From NCBI GenBank assembly GCA_963932145.1, contig OZ010581.1, positions 86,794,912-86,858,911 on the forward strand: a stretch of DNA of 64,000 nucleotides, in the 5' to 3' direction. Shown one piece after another: positions 27,169 through 39,300 of this stretch. The notes beneath the pieces are model-generated. The model did no database searches and was not told the origin of the DNA. It saw nothing but the letters and a program-made list of their open reading frames with translations. The first letter of the stretch is position 1. Every line of letters begins with the position of its first letter. The DNA comes from Acanthosepion lycidas (lineage: Eukaryota > Mollusca > Cephalopoda > Sepiida > Sepiidae). A program made the position numbers and the translations under genes.

Positions 27169-27839
27169 GAAATTCCTGTTCTTTTATTATTCTTAATAAT
27201 GTTTATTTTATATTCTTTCACACTCAATAACCCCTTGTGACTTAGTGGCTTTATTGTCTTGCTCGAGTAAAAAATAGCCTATATTAACATTAAATTAATA
27301 ATGTATTTCGGTTTATAGTATATTCTGGTAGTCAAATATGTTTCTCTGACCTATATCTTTTGAATGTTAAATAAAACATTCCGTTGCTCTTTGTATACAT
27401 AATAAAGACTTACATACCGACACAAGTTATCAGTATAACGATAGATATTATCAACTGAATTTCTCCTTTGATATTGTCTATATAAAAATAAATAAATACT
27501 GAATATTTTGACAATATCAGTTGTTAAATATACAGAAGTGTCCATACCAGTATAAACCGAAAACTGTGGGAGCCCACTTCGGAAAACTAGTCTTTGTGTT
27601 ATTGGACAAAATGGCAACCATTCTAAATTATAATTAAACTACTCAAAGAATTTAAGTGTTAAAAACCATTGTTCTGTGAAAAATTCATTGAAAACTAAAC
27701 AGAGTTTTACATCCACACCAGAAGTTATCTGTAATTTCCATCTTATCATATTTCAGTATCGAACACCGGCGTCTCTTCAGTGTTGCAAAGATAAAAAAAT
27801 GTTTTTTTTTTATCCATTAAACCTGCTTTGAATTATTCA
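27169..27839. other. Gene-free stretch
   Basis: AT-rich; nothing recognised. Confidence 0.5.
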
Positions 27840-28200
27840 TAGATGTTCCTGAAAGGAGTCTGAATATCCAATGGAAAAATGTTTGTTTTGGGTCATTAAA
27901 TATAGAGGAACATTTCAGTGTGAAGTGTTTTTTCATGCAAGGAGGATTTCGCTGTGAAAAGCAGTAATTATTGTGAAAGGTTAGAATATTCTGGAGTATT
28001 TTTCCCAATCCAGAAATAATCTTGATAGAAATGGTCAACATCATTATGTTAGACCAATCAATACATGTTTGAGCATAAAAAATTCGCAATCAGGTTTTGG
28101 TCGACATAATTTGATATGAACCCAATGAAAAATGTTTGGAATTTGATACAATCAAAACTAGCGATCTGCTAATTCTTCAACAAAATTAGTTTGTAGGAAA
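27840..28200 (+). pseudogene. Tc1-like transposase C-terminal relic
   Basis: Plus-strand pieces: PMEKCLFWVIKYRG (compare VWGC), FFMQGGFRC near the second Asp region (normally FMQDGAxCH; the Asp is lost here), then DMNPMKNVWNLIQSKL at ~28118, which matches the PDLNPIENVWxxIKxK motif carrying the catalytic Glu (here Lys). Many frame changes; no inverted ends found. Old and dead. Confidence 0.5.
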
Positions 28201-29289
28201 CGATCCAAGAACAATAGGATTCTCTGTGGATGAATGATGAATGTTGAAAGTTAATTTATTCTAATATTTCATAAATTGGCGAAATAAACAACTCTAATAT
28301 TAAATAAAAACTTTGCATCAAGACGAAATAGGAACCATTATTTACTATTCTGAAGCGTTCACACAAAGTTTTGAAGTCGCATAATCAAAAATCATTTGCA
28401 GAAACAGTGTCGTAGATACTAATTTACTGAGACTCTATTTCAAAATTCTTAGCGTTTCCAAATAAACTACACAAATGCAAATATTTTCATGATTTTAATT
28501 CCTGTCACTGTCAATTGATGACAGGTGAAGTTGGGTAGCCGTCTTCTCATAAGTGATCGATCAATTGTCGCCGAAGCAAATAAATAAAATCACTTTAGAA
28601 TTGTAATTCGCATATAAATAAAAGGGCAAGCGTTTAATCCATTTTATGTACGTTTGGAGATTACTTAATTTGAGGCAACGACTAGTACTGTCGCTCGAGA
28701 AAAGGGGTTTCAACCTCGACTATTTACAATGTTTTATGCAGTCATAATCTTCTCTTTCAGCAAATGGAAAACATAAATAATTACTACCAAGGTTCTGATC
28801 GTCTAATCTATTGTTTTAATTCTTTAACTGTTCCTAAACAAGAACCTGGTTAAAAACAGATTAAATTCAAGAAGTGGTGAACATCGCGCCGAATAAAAGG
28901 ACGTATCATGTATTTGGCAAAGAAAATCAACAATCTTATAAAAACGTCCAGCATTGCTGATATGAAATAATTAATTGAAATTTGATAAATGTTTCTAATC
29001 ACATAACCTGGATTTGTCTTGTGTACAGTGTACAGTTTTACATTGAATGATCATCCTTTTCAAATACACAACATTTGGTCATCGTGTGTGAAAAAAATTA
29101 GCACCATGATGCAATTCACTCTACCAGATATATGGAAATGGCATGATGTAGTGCTTGGCATTCGCTTTCATGTATCGTGTACTTTCAACTCTTGAGTGAT
29201 CATGGATCTCCAGAATTTACTATCCTTTGTGGTTCTTAGCAAGTTTTGTCTTTTCACTATCCCATATTGTTCTGCTATCCACTCACACA
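28201..29289. other. Gene-free stretch
   Basis: Nothing recognised. Confidence 0.5.
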
Positions 29290-31722
29290 TGCTCGTTAGA
29301 ACTGTCGCTTTCTAAGTATAAGTGCCCCTTTTGAATCCTAAAACTTCCTCTTTACACATATGCTTAGTCCATGGGATTCTCAGCATCTTTCTGTAGAACC
29401 ACATTTCTGTTGTTTCAACACTCCTCTTCATCTGAGAGAAGATTGCCCATCATTCACTGTAATATTTTAGGACCGATATAACAAAATCGTGTACTCTTGT
29501 TTCTAGCGAAAATTTCCTTCGATTAGCTTTTGGAGGCATGTGTCTCCATTCAAATGCACCTTAGGATTTATGTGTCACATTTTCCATCATCTTTTAAAAC
29601 ATTTCTCATTTAGTTAAACTTTCTTATTTGCTAGATGTTGACATCGCCAGTTTGTAGCTCACATGTTGGACCTTTTCTTGACAAACATATATTGTCTTTA
29701 TATTTAGTCCTTTCCTATCATTTTCCTTTACTACCTTGTTTAGATGTTTTTGCAGTTTCCTTTTTGTGTCTGCAATCAACGCTGTGTCATCTGCATGTTC
29801 CCTTGTGTTTGAGCCCGTCAATAGTAAATCCTGGTAGTTCTCTTAGAATGTCCGCATTCTAATGGTTGAATAAATCCAGTGAGATGTAACATCCTTGTCT
29901 TACGCCTCCTTCTATTTTCATCTATTTACTTAATCCATTCAAGTATGCGAAAGCGATTTGCTCTCAGTATAAGTTCTGCGTTATTCTAATATCTTTCCCA
30001 AATGAATTAAGTTTTGCTAGTAGTTCAAATAGATAATTTTATTGCATCTTATCAAATGATTTTACATAATCGGTAAAACCATAGGCATACGTCTTTCTGC
30101 ATTTGCATTGTGCTTTATATTATCATTCTAAGCATAAATATTGCATCCTTCTTTACAGTGCCTTTAACGAACCCACACTGTTCTTGTCATATTTCCGGTT
30201 TAATTCTGCTATGTGTTCTATTCATCAGAATTCGGATAATAAGCTTAATTATATGACCTATTATGCTGACTGTCCGATGAAGCTCGCATTCATTTGCATC
30301 TTGCTTTTGAGGTAGTTCTATGAACATGGATCTGTTAATCTCTTCTGGTATGTCACTACTGTTGTTATATATATTATTTCCTTAATTTCCTTGACAACAA
30401 TGCCGAAATAGATAACATTACTAGTGTTATAGAGATGCTAGCATCTCTATAAGATCTTTGGTTCTGTTCTTTTGTTTCCTGTCCATTTTCTGTCTTTTCA
30501 CGTATTCTATATTTTTGTGTACTACAGATTTCCCTCTATCGTCGTGGAACTGTTTTCTAACATATTTGTTCCGCCTTTGAAGTATGTTTTCTTTTTCTAT
30601 TATTAACGTTCCTTCTTTTGATCCCGTCCATAAACATATCTCTCTTATTCTTTTATGCACTTAACATTATTATTATTATTATTATTAGGATTAGGATTAA
30701 GATTATTCTTTCTATCTCTGTACTGCTTGCCTACAGTTGTTTCTAATTTCTTTGTGTAGTGTGATATATTCTGTACCATTCATTGGTGTTGTTTGGTATT
30801 TCTTTTTATCATGTTGAGATTTTCATCTATCACTCACTCTTTTTTTCTTGTATAGTTTTACTTGGGATGATATCGTTGGCTGATGTCACTAAAGCTTCTA
30901 TTAAATGTATTACTCTTCGATGTTGCATTCCAATTTAATTATTTGTATTTCCATTTAACGCTGTCAGTGCACATCTCTTTGTAATTTGGATCATTCAAGA
31001 TTCTGTCATGTTGTAAATTGACTTGCTTTTTTAAGTTTAAATTTCGGTTTTAATTTTGAATTGAAATACGACCCCACACAGTCAACACTGGGGTGTTTTA
31101 CAGAGGAAAACTGTATTTTGAATCTGGATCGTTTTGTAATCTATCTGGTTTTTAGTTTCTCCTCTTGCTCTCCATGTCCAGATGTTGGCTTACCTTTCTC
31201 TGCGTTCATTACAACTTCCTAGTTTGAATTTACCAATTATTTTACCGTCTCTTTTCATTTCTAGTTTGGCATTAAAGTCTTCCATGATGGTGGCTATTTC
31301 TTGGGAATTGTCTTGAACATTGACGTTGTCCAGTGTGTATAAAAGTTATGAATTTCTTCCTCTGTGCTTTGTGTTGGTGCATATACAACAATAATAGATA
31401 TATTAAACCATTTAAACTTAACTAGAGGAAATCTATAACTGAAAGTATCCCAGAACACATTTCTTCGTATGCTGGTCTAGTATTAATCATGCTCCTTCCA
31501 TTTTCTCTCCGTCTGCATATATATCCCAGTGTAATCTCTATTATTTGACCATCTAGTTTCAGATCCTCCTAGAATATTAAGCCTGATCTTTTCTTGTTTT
31601 AGATTTTCTAAGTGTCCACATAGATTTTGTGTTCTTACATAGCATGTCTTTATAACTATTTTGTTTGACACGACCAGTGGCTGGATGACGGTCTGGTGAT
31701 ACCTTACTTTTTGAGGGTTCAC
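29290..31722 (-). pseudogene. Non-LTR retrotransposon, nearly full-length endonuclease-RT relic
   Basis: Minus-strand motifs run in correct order. The endonuclease shows CYVRTQNLCGHLENLKQEK and ILGGSETRWSNN (31722-31530) and VYAPTQSTEEEIHNFY (~31390-31350). The linker is RRNKYVRKQFHDDRGKS (~30570). The RT shows ELHRTVSIIGHIIKLIIRIL (~30280), EQCGFVKGTVKKDAIF, then HADDTALIADTKRKLQKHLN (~29795), where HADD replaces the catalytic YADD. The tail is EMWFYRKMLRIPWT (~29400). The protein would have nicked target DNA and primed reverse transcription there. It contains many frameshifts and stops. It resembles the EN-RT family often annotated as craniofacial development protein 2-like. The clade is not certain, and it is distinct from the LINE at 16 kb. 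Confidence 0.82.
30666..30688. repeat. (ATT)n microsatellite
   Basis: Short ATT run inside the LINE relic. Confidence 0.85.
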
Positions 31723-31854
31723 GCTGGTATTATTTGTATTACCTTCGCCAAAGCTAGAACCGCCAAAACAGGAGATAGAGCCAAATGTATCAGTTATCTT
31801 TCTGTGTGTATGAGTATATACATGTGTGCACCAAAGAAAAATGTTTTAACATAT

Positions 31855-31883
31855 GCACACACACACACACACACACACACACA
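31855..31883. repeat. (CA)n microsatellite
   Basis: About 28 bp of CA. Confidence 0.93.
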
Positions 31884-33324
31884 AGTGTGCAATAAGAAAG
31901 AAAGAATAACATTAATTTCTTTGTTTCTGTTATAATTAATTCCGTTTCAATGTGTATGTGACATGAGCATGTACTTTATTTCTTCCAAACCTGCCCATTC
32001 GCAATTTTATAATTGCGATGGATATTATAACTTCCAAGAGTGTCGTTCATTCGCTTCATTGTCCGATATGCCGGAGGGTAAACATAACTAGTTCTCCATT
32101 ATAATTTTCACTCTAAACAAATGTTTAGAGTGTTTCGATTTTTCTGTTGATTAGTTCTTATTCCAGTGAATCAGCACTCAAGTAAACAATCGCCGTTAGG
32201 AGTGATTATAGAAAGAATACTGAGTTTTAATAATCTTAGTTGTACTTAAAGCTAAGTGGACGTAAAAAGAACACGGAGAGGTCTTTGTGCTTTGAAAATC
32301 AGCATTTGACTTTATTCCTGTGATTTTTGAATGAGACGGATTTCACCTGTTGTATTTATCTTCTAAATTTACCTGAAATTTGTAAGTTGAAGCAGCTGTG
32401 ATATCTGAACTTCATCGAAAATTATGTACATTACCAGATGATAAATCTTCGCGTCTCTCTCATTTATGTTCGTTGCTTAACATCTGTCTTTGAATGGAAC
32501 CAATTTTTTTCGCATTGCAGATTATAATTTATAACTAGCAATGATTATATACATACATATATATGTGGGGTGGGGTGTTGCATGCGCGGTTGTGTTTAGG
32601 AATGTCGTGCATTACAAATCTTGAACACACACTGCATTCCGGAATGTATTCACGCTATGGAAATGAAACAATTCAATAAAATCTATAGATTACCTTCACA
32701 TAAATGATAATGTAGCACCATATATATAATAAAACTTAAAACTTATATATAAAACTTAAAACAGTACAGAAATAAGAAAAGCACATGAAATAATTTATTT
32801 GTATTGGATAATAAGGATTGGAAGATCATTTGTGAATTTCCAAGGAAAAACGGATCAGTAATTATTAACATGAGATTTGAAATATTAAAGAATCGATTGT
32901 AGAAATAAAAAGGCAGTTCTATCTTTTGATATTTTTACACACACTGATTCTAATTTAAATAATTTATGTAATTGTAGCATAATAACAGTAATAATTATAA
33001 AGGAACAGTTTTTGATTCCACGTTATCAAGTTAAAAGCAATTTCGTAATTTGATTCCTTTCTTTAAGTTTACAAAAATGAAACAATTGTCAAAATAGAAT
33101 ACGTGTAAAAAATTCAGATCATAGATCATAGATTGGAAATTGTACAATGGGATGTTTTTAAGTAAATTTTATTTGTATAATTTATCTTTAGTAAATGAAA
33201 CAATACTGACTGCTAATGACACAGAAGTTGAGTTTAATTTGTAATCACAGATTTTAACTGTCACTTAAGGTTGAATGAAAACATTTTGATAATTGTTTAT
33301 GCCAAGCGCCAGAGAATTATCAGA
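31884..33324. other. Gene-free stretch
   Basis: No coding, RNA or transposon signal recognised. Confidence 0.5.
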
Positions 33325-33334
33325 TTGTTGTGTA

Positions 33335-33400
33335 GTGCTACATACTCGTGGGAAGTAGTATGCACTGAATTGCCTCATGGGTAATAGATGTAGCTATGTA
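33335..33400 (-). repeat. LTR-like remnant, 3' side
   Basis: Shares about 60 bp with 34936-35000 at roughly 80 percent by eye. It begins just after the pol stop on minus, following the purine-rich GAGAGATGAGGTGG that fits a polypurine tract. Confidence 0.5.
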
Positions 33401-34020
33401 AACCACCTCATCTCTCTGTACCAAAGCGGTTTTTTCACCTTATTTGTCTCTGGTACTGCTTTTGTCTCCTCACAATCTATCTTCCTAAGAGATTGTCTAT
33501 ATATGGGATGTTTTGACCTTTTTCTTTTTTCATAGGATCGTTCCTCCAACAATAGTTCTTGATCATTTTCAGAGTCTATATTACTTTCGATTTCACTGTC
33601 TAGTTTGTCTTGCATTGATATTACATTTTTATCTTGGTTAATTTCAGTCTCATTATACATTTTTTCATCGCTATCGTATTGCAATCTAATTTGGTCTGCA
33701 TGCCTCTAGTAGGTTAGGATCATTATTAGAATCATTATTATTTTTATGCCATATTTTTACGTTGGTGGCATAGGGTATTGTCAATGGGGCTCTAATTTTT
33801 CTACCCCTGAGGGCGGACGGGTTTTCCGATCTTTCAGCATGTGGTATTGTCCTATATCTTATAGCTTAGCAACAATCTATGAAGAAATGTTTCTATGTTT
33901 TCTTTCCGTTTTAAACATATTTTCAATCCGTTTTTTTAAAATAGTTTACACCATTATTTGTGCTAATCCATCTGACTGCGGATGTTACGGGGTTTATATG
34001 GTTTGCATTTAATATTGTTT
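33394..34020 (-). pseudogene. Gypsy integrase C-terminal part
   Basis: Upstream on minus, QSDGLAQIMV (normally QSNGLAE.., with the catalytic Glu region) is followed by FLHRLLLSYK, then GRKIRAPLTIPYATNVKIWH in changing frames, matching the end of a gypsy integrase where a YRNTPH segment leads to a GR.IR.PL motif. It continues into an intact 96-codon frame (33394-33684) rich in Asp/Glu/Lys with PIYRQSLRK and a final WYREMRWFT, a typical basic Pol tail. The catalytic Asp residues are not visible. Confidence 0.62.
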
Positions 34021-34159
34021 AAGCACTTTCTCGTCTTCAAAATATGATCCTTAACGCTTGTTTCACGGTCGAACTTTTCACAGGCATGATCTCTGTACCA
34101 AGATACCAAATATCATCATGGTAGCATATTATATTTTTTATATCGTCCATAATTATTTC

Positions 34160-34660
34160 CTCTTCATTTTGTTGAACTGTGTCTACTTATTTCTTTTTGG
34201 GTTTACACATATCTTTAAACGGATCCATTTTGAAAGACTTTTCACATTTTTTTATATACCGGGCATTTTCGTTTTTTTCTTTGATGTTGATTTCCATAAT
34301 AAGTAGACATTTTTCTATCTGTTTTTTATATCGCGTATGTAGCCATTACCTCTACCAGATCCGTAAATTTTGTTCTATTAAATGTTCAAATTAATTCTTG
34401 TTGCTGAACTAATTAAACACTGTTTTAGTGACAACTTTTCCCAGTTGTAAATGCATTAGATTCATTTCCCGATATTCCTCATGAAGGCTGTTTACCAATT
34501 TCTTTTAGATCAACTCCTCTTCAGTTGACTGGTTTTCCGATCTCAGTTTCTCAAATTCACAATATTTAGCAGTGTGTTTTAAACGAAGGATATATACGAT
34601 AATTGGTTTATTCACTTTTTGAGAAATATTCATAAATGCATTCACTGTTTTTTTTCTTAG
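34160..34660 (-). pseudogene. Gypsy Gag fragment with zinc-knuckle remnant
   Basis: Minus-strand translation gives AFMNISQKVNKPIIVYILRL and KHTAKYCEFEKLRSENQS, then LVNSLHEEYREMN and KVVTKTV, the pattern of a Gag nucleocapsid lead-in. NARYIKKCEKSFKMDPFKDM then CKPKKK follows, resembling the CPxYGKxCxKCxKxNHFxxxC knuckle of some gypsy Gags with several Cys lost. Stops are present. Just downstream the sequence switches to integrase, marking the internal deletion. Confidence 0.62.
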
Positions 34661-34860
34661 GTGTTATGTTTTTCCGTATTAGTTATCGTCAAACGACATT
34701 TCCTACAACTGTCTTGGGTGTGTAATTGCTGATAATTTTATATTGCCCTCACAACCAGCAGTTGTCAACAAGAGGTTCGTTATTTGGCTTTCTCCTCCGA
34801 ATGATTTTGAATTCTTTAGCCTTAGCTGCTCGTGTTCTAAGTCATGCTTGAGGGTATTCA

Positions 34861-34910
34861 GAATTATCAAGAAATAATTGTTCGTTCGGAATTATCAAGA
34901 AATAATTGTT
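34861..34910 (+). repeat. 22-bp direct repeat pair
   Basis: GAATTATCAAGAAATAATTG plus TT occurs at 34861-34882 and 34889-34910 without change. Confidence 0.85.
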
Positions 34911-34935
34911 AGAATTCAACGAAACCATTCTTGTG

Positions 34936-35000
34936 TTATCTACTCGCGGGAAGTAGTATGTACTCAACTGCCCTATGTGTAATAGCCGTAGCTATTTATA
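34936..35000 (-). repeat. LTR-like remnant, 5' side
   Basis: Partner of 33335-33400. CTACTCGCGGGAAGTAGTAT is the best-conserved part. Confidence 0.5.
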
Positions 35001-35911
35001 GTATTTGTGATTACATATGTAAATGAGTCACATCACAGATAAAATAAAAAGAAAATAAAGTTAAATAGCGTCAAGTGATGATTAAAAAATGAATATGTAA
35101 AAATGTAGAATAATTAGAATCTGAAAAAAAAATTATCTGGAATGAACTTGAACTCTGAACAGTGTCGACAGTGGGGATTATGCATGCCCAATTGAGTTTA
35201 TTACTGTGTATAAATTTGGAGCGCTGCTCAATTCAGGCCCATCAATTTAATTTTAATAGTGAGTGAATTTGTTACAGTTTTTTAAAAAATAACTTGATTA
35301 AAACGTAACTAAAATTGCAAAATTGTAGTATTTTCTTTAATTTCGCACCGAAAAAACAATTTTTTACGAGCTATTCAAGCAAAATATTTCTTGAATATTT
35401 TTATAGTCTTTATTGTAAGTTATAAAACACTATTTTCGGACACTTTATAGCATTTAATTTAATACATTACCGTTGTTTTTAAAAATTTTCCCAAGAGGCT
35501 TATCATTACTGTCATGATATTTTACTTAAATGGGAATTATGCTGCATCTATAGAAAATGTTACTATTGTTACTAGTTTTCGGTTTTATTTTAGTTTTTAG
35601 CCATTATTTCTTTCTTTCAAATCTTCCATCGATTCTCAATTTCTTTCTCCTCACAAGGTTTTTATTTTGTATTGTATCTTCCATAGGTTCCTGATTTTTT
35701 TATCGCATATTTTCTCAGTTTTCCCTTTTATTTCCTCATCGTTCAATGTCTTTCGTTTATAATTCTATTATTTCTTCTTTCTTAACACTATTTCCTCTTG
35801 TCATCTTTATTTAGCTACAACTCTTTTACATGTTGCATTTTCTTCATTTTATTTCTATTTCAAAGACATTTCCAGACAATACATATTGCTTATCAGTAAT
35901 TGCTTATCTCG
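35001..35911. other. Gene-free stretch
   Basis: AT-rich; nothing recognised. Confidence 0.5.
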
Positions 35912-36402
35912 GTATTTACCCAGTCCCCTCCAATGAGATTAGATGTGACAGAAGATCAATATTTCTGCGGGGAACCCGAGCGTGCTACTCGGGCCATTGG
36001 TAAAAATTTTGGTAAAAGCATGCTCGGGTACATTGCTTGTCTGTTAAGCTCAACCGAGTTTCTGTCTGTAGATCCCTGACTGAGTCTCCTTCTGCTAGAA
36101 GACAGAGGTCTTGACAATCGCAGCCAGGCAGCGGAACGCATGACTCCTCCTAGCTTTAATAAAGTCAGTATTTACCCAGTCCCCCACTGAGATGAAATGT
36201 AACGTACGGTCGAGATTTTTGTGTTTCCACTCGGGCCATTGACCAAATCTTACCCAGTCCCCTTAATCGCAGGATCGGGTATAATTCTTGCCTGTTTTTC
36301 TCCGCCGAGTTTCCGTCCGTAGACAGAGCAACGACTGAGTCACCCTCTGACAGAAGCCAGACAGCGGACTGCCTGACCCCGACGAGATTTGATTAACTCT
36401 GC
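35912..36402. repeat. Tandem duplication, 256-bp period, two diverged copies
   Basis: Copies begin GTATTTACCCAGTCCCC at 35912 and 36168. Shared blocks in order are ACTCGGGCCATTG, CCGAGTTTC.GTC.GTAGA, GACTGAGTC.CC and GCCAG.CAGCGGA. The second copy carries another TTACCCAGTCCCC inside it. The unit is clearly richer in GC than its surroundings and may be a satellite or SINE family unit. No tRNA-like A/B boxes were found. Confidence 0.78.
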
Positions 36403-36903
36403 ATATCAACATTCTCTTGAATATATATATATATTAAGGACAGATCCATTAATGGGGAGATGGATCATACCATATCTTCAATATTTTATTTCTGCCTGTT
36501 CTGTTCTTCCATACATATTTATTTTTGTTGCAATTCCCATCCGTCAGTTACTGGGCATGTGTCACGTATTAGTATAATTTTTGTTTAAAATCTACTAAAA
36601 AGAAATATTTGATGATGAATTTTTACTAAGAATGGATCTGCAGAAACTTGTTAAAAACCTAGACAAAAAAGACATTCTAGTGTCCGAACAATGTTGGATA
36701 TGTAATAGAAAAAGTGTATGCAATGGTATTTTAATGCAGAATGGTGTGAATATTTTTATAGACGAAACAATCTCTTCAAAGCAAGTGGCACTGTAATAAT
36801 GAACCAGGGACATTTAAAGACAAGCCTTTTACAACATGTACTATATAATTAGAATGAGAATATATTTTTTCAATACGTTTTACGCCATTTAAGCTGCGAT
36901 ATG
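36403..36903. other. Gene-free stretch
   Basis: Nothing recognised. Confidence 0.5.
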
Positions 36904-37128
36904 CAGTAGCGGCCATAATATAAGGAACGGAAACAACAAAGACATAAATATGTGTATTACTTAAAAAGTATTGCATGATTAGCAATGAAATTTTTACCGA
37001 ATAAAGATTAGGGTGTAATTCATAAATATTATACAAAGTTACAAAAATTTACATAATAGTTTAGTTTTAAATAAAGATTAAATGGAACAAAGGAAATAAG
37101 TTACTGGACAAAAGTTAAGGAACGATCT
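36904..37128 (+). repeat. Long terminal inverted repeat, left (IR/DR)
   Basis: Outer direct repeat at 36904-36930, inner at ~37103-37124; both contain AAGGAACG. Confidence 0.9.
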
Positions 37129-37240
37129 TGTTAATACTTGATTGTGAACAAAATATCAACAAAATTCAATATTTGGTAAACATCCCCTTATTTTCAATGA
37201 CTTCTCTGCATCGTCGACCACATGATCTAATTTATTTCTT

Positions 37241-38102
37241 TCAAAAATCAGCAGTAATTCCCTCCCATTCGTTTTTCAATAACTCCCATAGGTGATCCTG
37301 GTTTTTCGTGTTTCTTTTCTGAGCCCTTTCTCCAATTATCTTCCAAACATTTTCTATTGGATTCAGGTCGGGGCTCTGGGCTGGCCACTTCATTAAGGGG
37401 ATTCCTTCTTCTTCAAATGAAGCCATAACCTTCTGAGCCTTGTGGCTGCTGAAGAAGCCATTTGTAAATCTCAGCATTGATATTGCCATGTACGCGGATG
37501 ATAGGGCCAACTCCTGCAGATGAAATCATTCCCCACACCATCACACTGCCGCCACCAAACTTAACGGTTTTCTTGACACATTGAGAAGACATTCTTTCTC
37601 CTGTTCTACGGAACAGAACCAAATACAGTAAACTTGGACTCGTCACTGAAATGAACTGTATCCCATTGTGCATCAGTCCAAACATGTTCTCTCGCATACT
37701 CCAGGTGTGCTCTTTGGTTTCGCTTTGAAATGAGAGGCTTCGAAGCTGGAATACAGGCATGCAATCCTGCATTTTTTAACCTGCAAGCAACCGCTTTCCT
37801 TGAGATCTTAGTATCTGTCTCTTCATTAAATTTACGGGCAATTGATGTAGCAGTTCCAAAACGTTTTTTGTAGATATTCTAACAATTCTTCGATCTTCTC
37901 TTTGCGAAGTTTTTGGCGGTCTGCCGGTTTTTGGTTTTGCATCAAACATTTTATCTGTTTTATACCTGCTAATTACACGATGAACGACACTTTTAGACCT
38001 ATGAACAATATCAGAAATTTCTGAAATTGACTTTTTCTTGAGAGTTAGCGATAATGAGTTTTTTTCTTCAAAAGAGAGCGTTTTGCGTGTAGAATTTGCC
38101 AT
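37241..38102 (-). pseudogene. Tc1 transposase, frameshifted with internal deletion
   Basis: Three minus-strand frames cover one gene. 37776-38102 has the start (MANSTRKTLSFEEK), a helix-turn-helix and GRPPKTSQRED. 37413-37772 has FGGGSVMVWGMISSAGVG. The first catalytic Asp (HFSDESKF) is readable only in another frame at ~37640. 37241-37510 has WPAQSPDLNPIENVWKIIGE with the catalytic Glu. Between INAEIYKWLLQQ and HKAQKVMASF roughly 40-45 residues are absent, including the DNAPCH-type motif with the second Asp. The protein cannot be catalytic. Confidence 0.9.
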
Positions 38103-38206
38103 ATTGCTTAAAAATGAAGTCCTAATGATAAATGAAATTTTACTTATTGTTGAAAAGCTCCATCGAGTTTTTAATAATGTAAATTAAAAGTTTATGCAAA
38201 TTATTA

Positions 38207-38434
38207 ACATCGTTCCTTAACTTTTGTCCAGTAGCTTTCCTTTGTTCCATTTAATCTTTATTTAAAAAAAAAAAAAACTATTAAGTAAATTTTTTTAAAC
38301 TTTTTATAATATTTATGGATTACACCCTAATCTTTATTCGGTAAAAATTTCATTGCTAATCATGCATTACTTTTTAAGTAATACACATATTTATGTCTTT
38401 GTTGTTTCCGTTCCTTATATTATGGCCGCTACTG
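38207..38434 (-). repeat. Long terminal inverted repeat, right (IR/DR)
   Basis: Inverted copy of 36904-37128 with small indels, including an A-run at ~38263-38277. Confidence 0.9.
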
Positions 38435-38436
38435 TA

Positions 38437-39300
38437 TATCCCAATCTGCTTATATTTATTTCCATATCTCTGAAACAATACATCCCCTACTTATATCTCT
38501 TTATATAAAAGGTGGCTGAAATGTTCTCGGCTCAATTCACGTAAAAAAAAAATCAGTATTTCAATTACTAAATATCAGGGTAGAGTGAGTTGGGTCGAGA
38601 GTTTTTAATACACTTTTGTGTGTATGATAAATAAATGTTTATTTAACTTACAGAAATAAACTTGTTGGTTTTTTATAACATTCTTTGCTTTATATATAAC
38701 GTTAGAAGTTAACTTTGAATTAACTCCTGAAACATGTTTATTAAGTGATTCGTTATCTATTTTTCATAATACATATTAGATTTATTGTTCGAGTGAGCTG
38801 AATCCGGAACAGCAAAAATATTTAAACCCAAATATGAATCTCTATCATTATAAATCTACACAGAGCTTGGGATTTTTAATCTCAGAATTCGTGGGAGAAT
38901 TGAGTTCCAATTTCGCATTTATTCATATAGATTCCATAATATAGATTTTACTTATGTAGCGGACCCGGTAGCATGCAGTGCTGGCCTACGAAAAGGTGGC
39001 CTTGCGCCAGACACTACTTACGACTGCCGAATCCACTAACAAAGTAAAAAAAAAGAAAAAGAAAAAATAACTGTGTTCAACACGTGCATAAAGGGTAAAA
39101 AATAGGTAGCCAGGAGGAAATGACGGACACGAGTCTGGTGGAAAACAAATGCAAAACTTTATTTTAATAAGAAGTAATTTTTGCCTCAAACGGCAGAGAC
39201 TATCAGAAAGGCAAGGACTGTTCTTAGCCAGTAGGCAGATTGTATAATGTAGTGACTAGTAGAATCTTAATGTTCCGCGCCAAAATGAAAATCAAAATGA
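38437..39300. other. Gene-free stretch, possibly holding the lost 3' LTR of the next element
   Basis: TGTAGCGGACCCGGTAGCAT at 38955 could be an LTR terminus (reverse complement ends in GTCCGCTACA), but no matching 5' copy exists to the right of the element, so an LTR is not called. Confidence 0.4.

Larger units (their letters stand above)
33325..35000 (-). mobile_element. Internally deleted Ty3/gypsy element
   Basis: Two related blocks (about 33335-33400 and 34936-35000), both containing CGGGAAGTAGTATG-like sequence and GTAATAG.TGTAGCTAT-like sequence, flank ~1.5 kb that reads as Gag followed by the end of integrase on the minus strand. They look like remnants of the two LTRs. Protease, reverse transcriptase, RNase H and most of integrase are missing, so Gag and Pol ends are joined by one deletion. 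Confidence 0.65.
36904..38434 (-). mobile_element. Tc1-like transposon with long IR/DR ends, defective
   Basis: Inverted repeats of about 225 bp lie at 36904-37128 and 38207-38434, flanked by TA on the right and TG (mutated TA) on the left. Each arm has an outer motif (CAGTAGCGGCCATAATATAA then GGAACGG) and an inner motif (ACTGGACAAAAGTTAAGGAA then CG) in the same direction about 200 bp apart. That is the IR/DR arrangement known from Sleeping Beauty-type elements. The transposase inside is broken. Confidence 0.92.

Noticed and set aside
38955..39300. Possible 3' LTR of the 39-43 kb gypsy element starting TGTAGCGGACCCGG
   Set aside because: No matching copy on the other side and no polypurine tract at the expected position.
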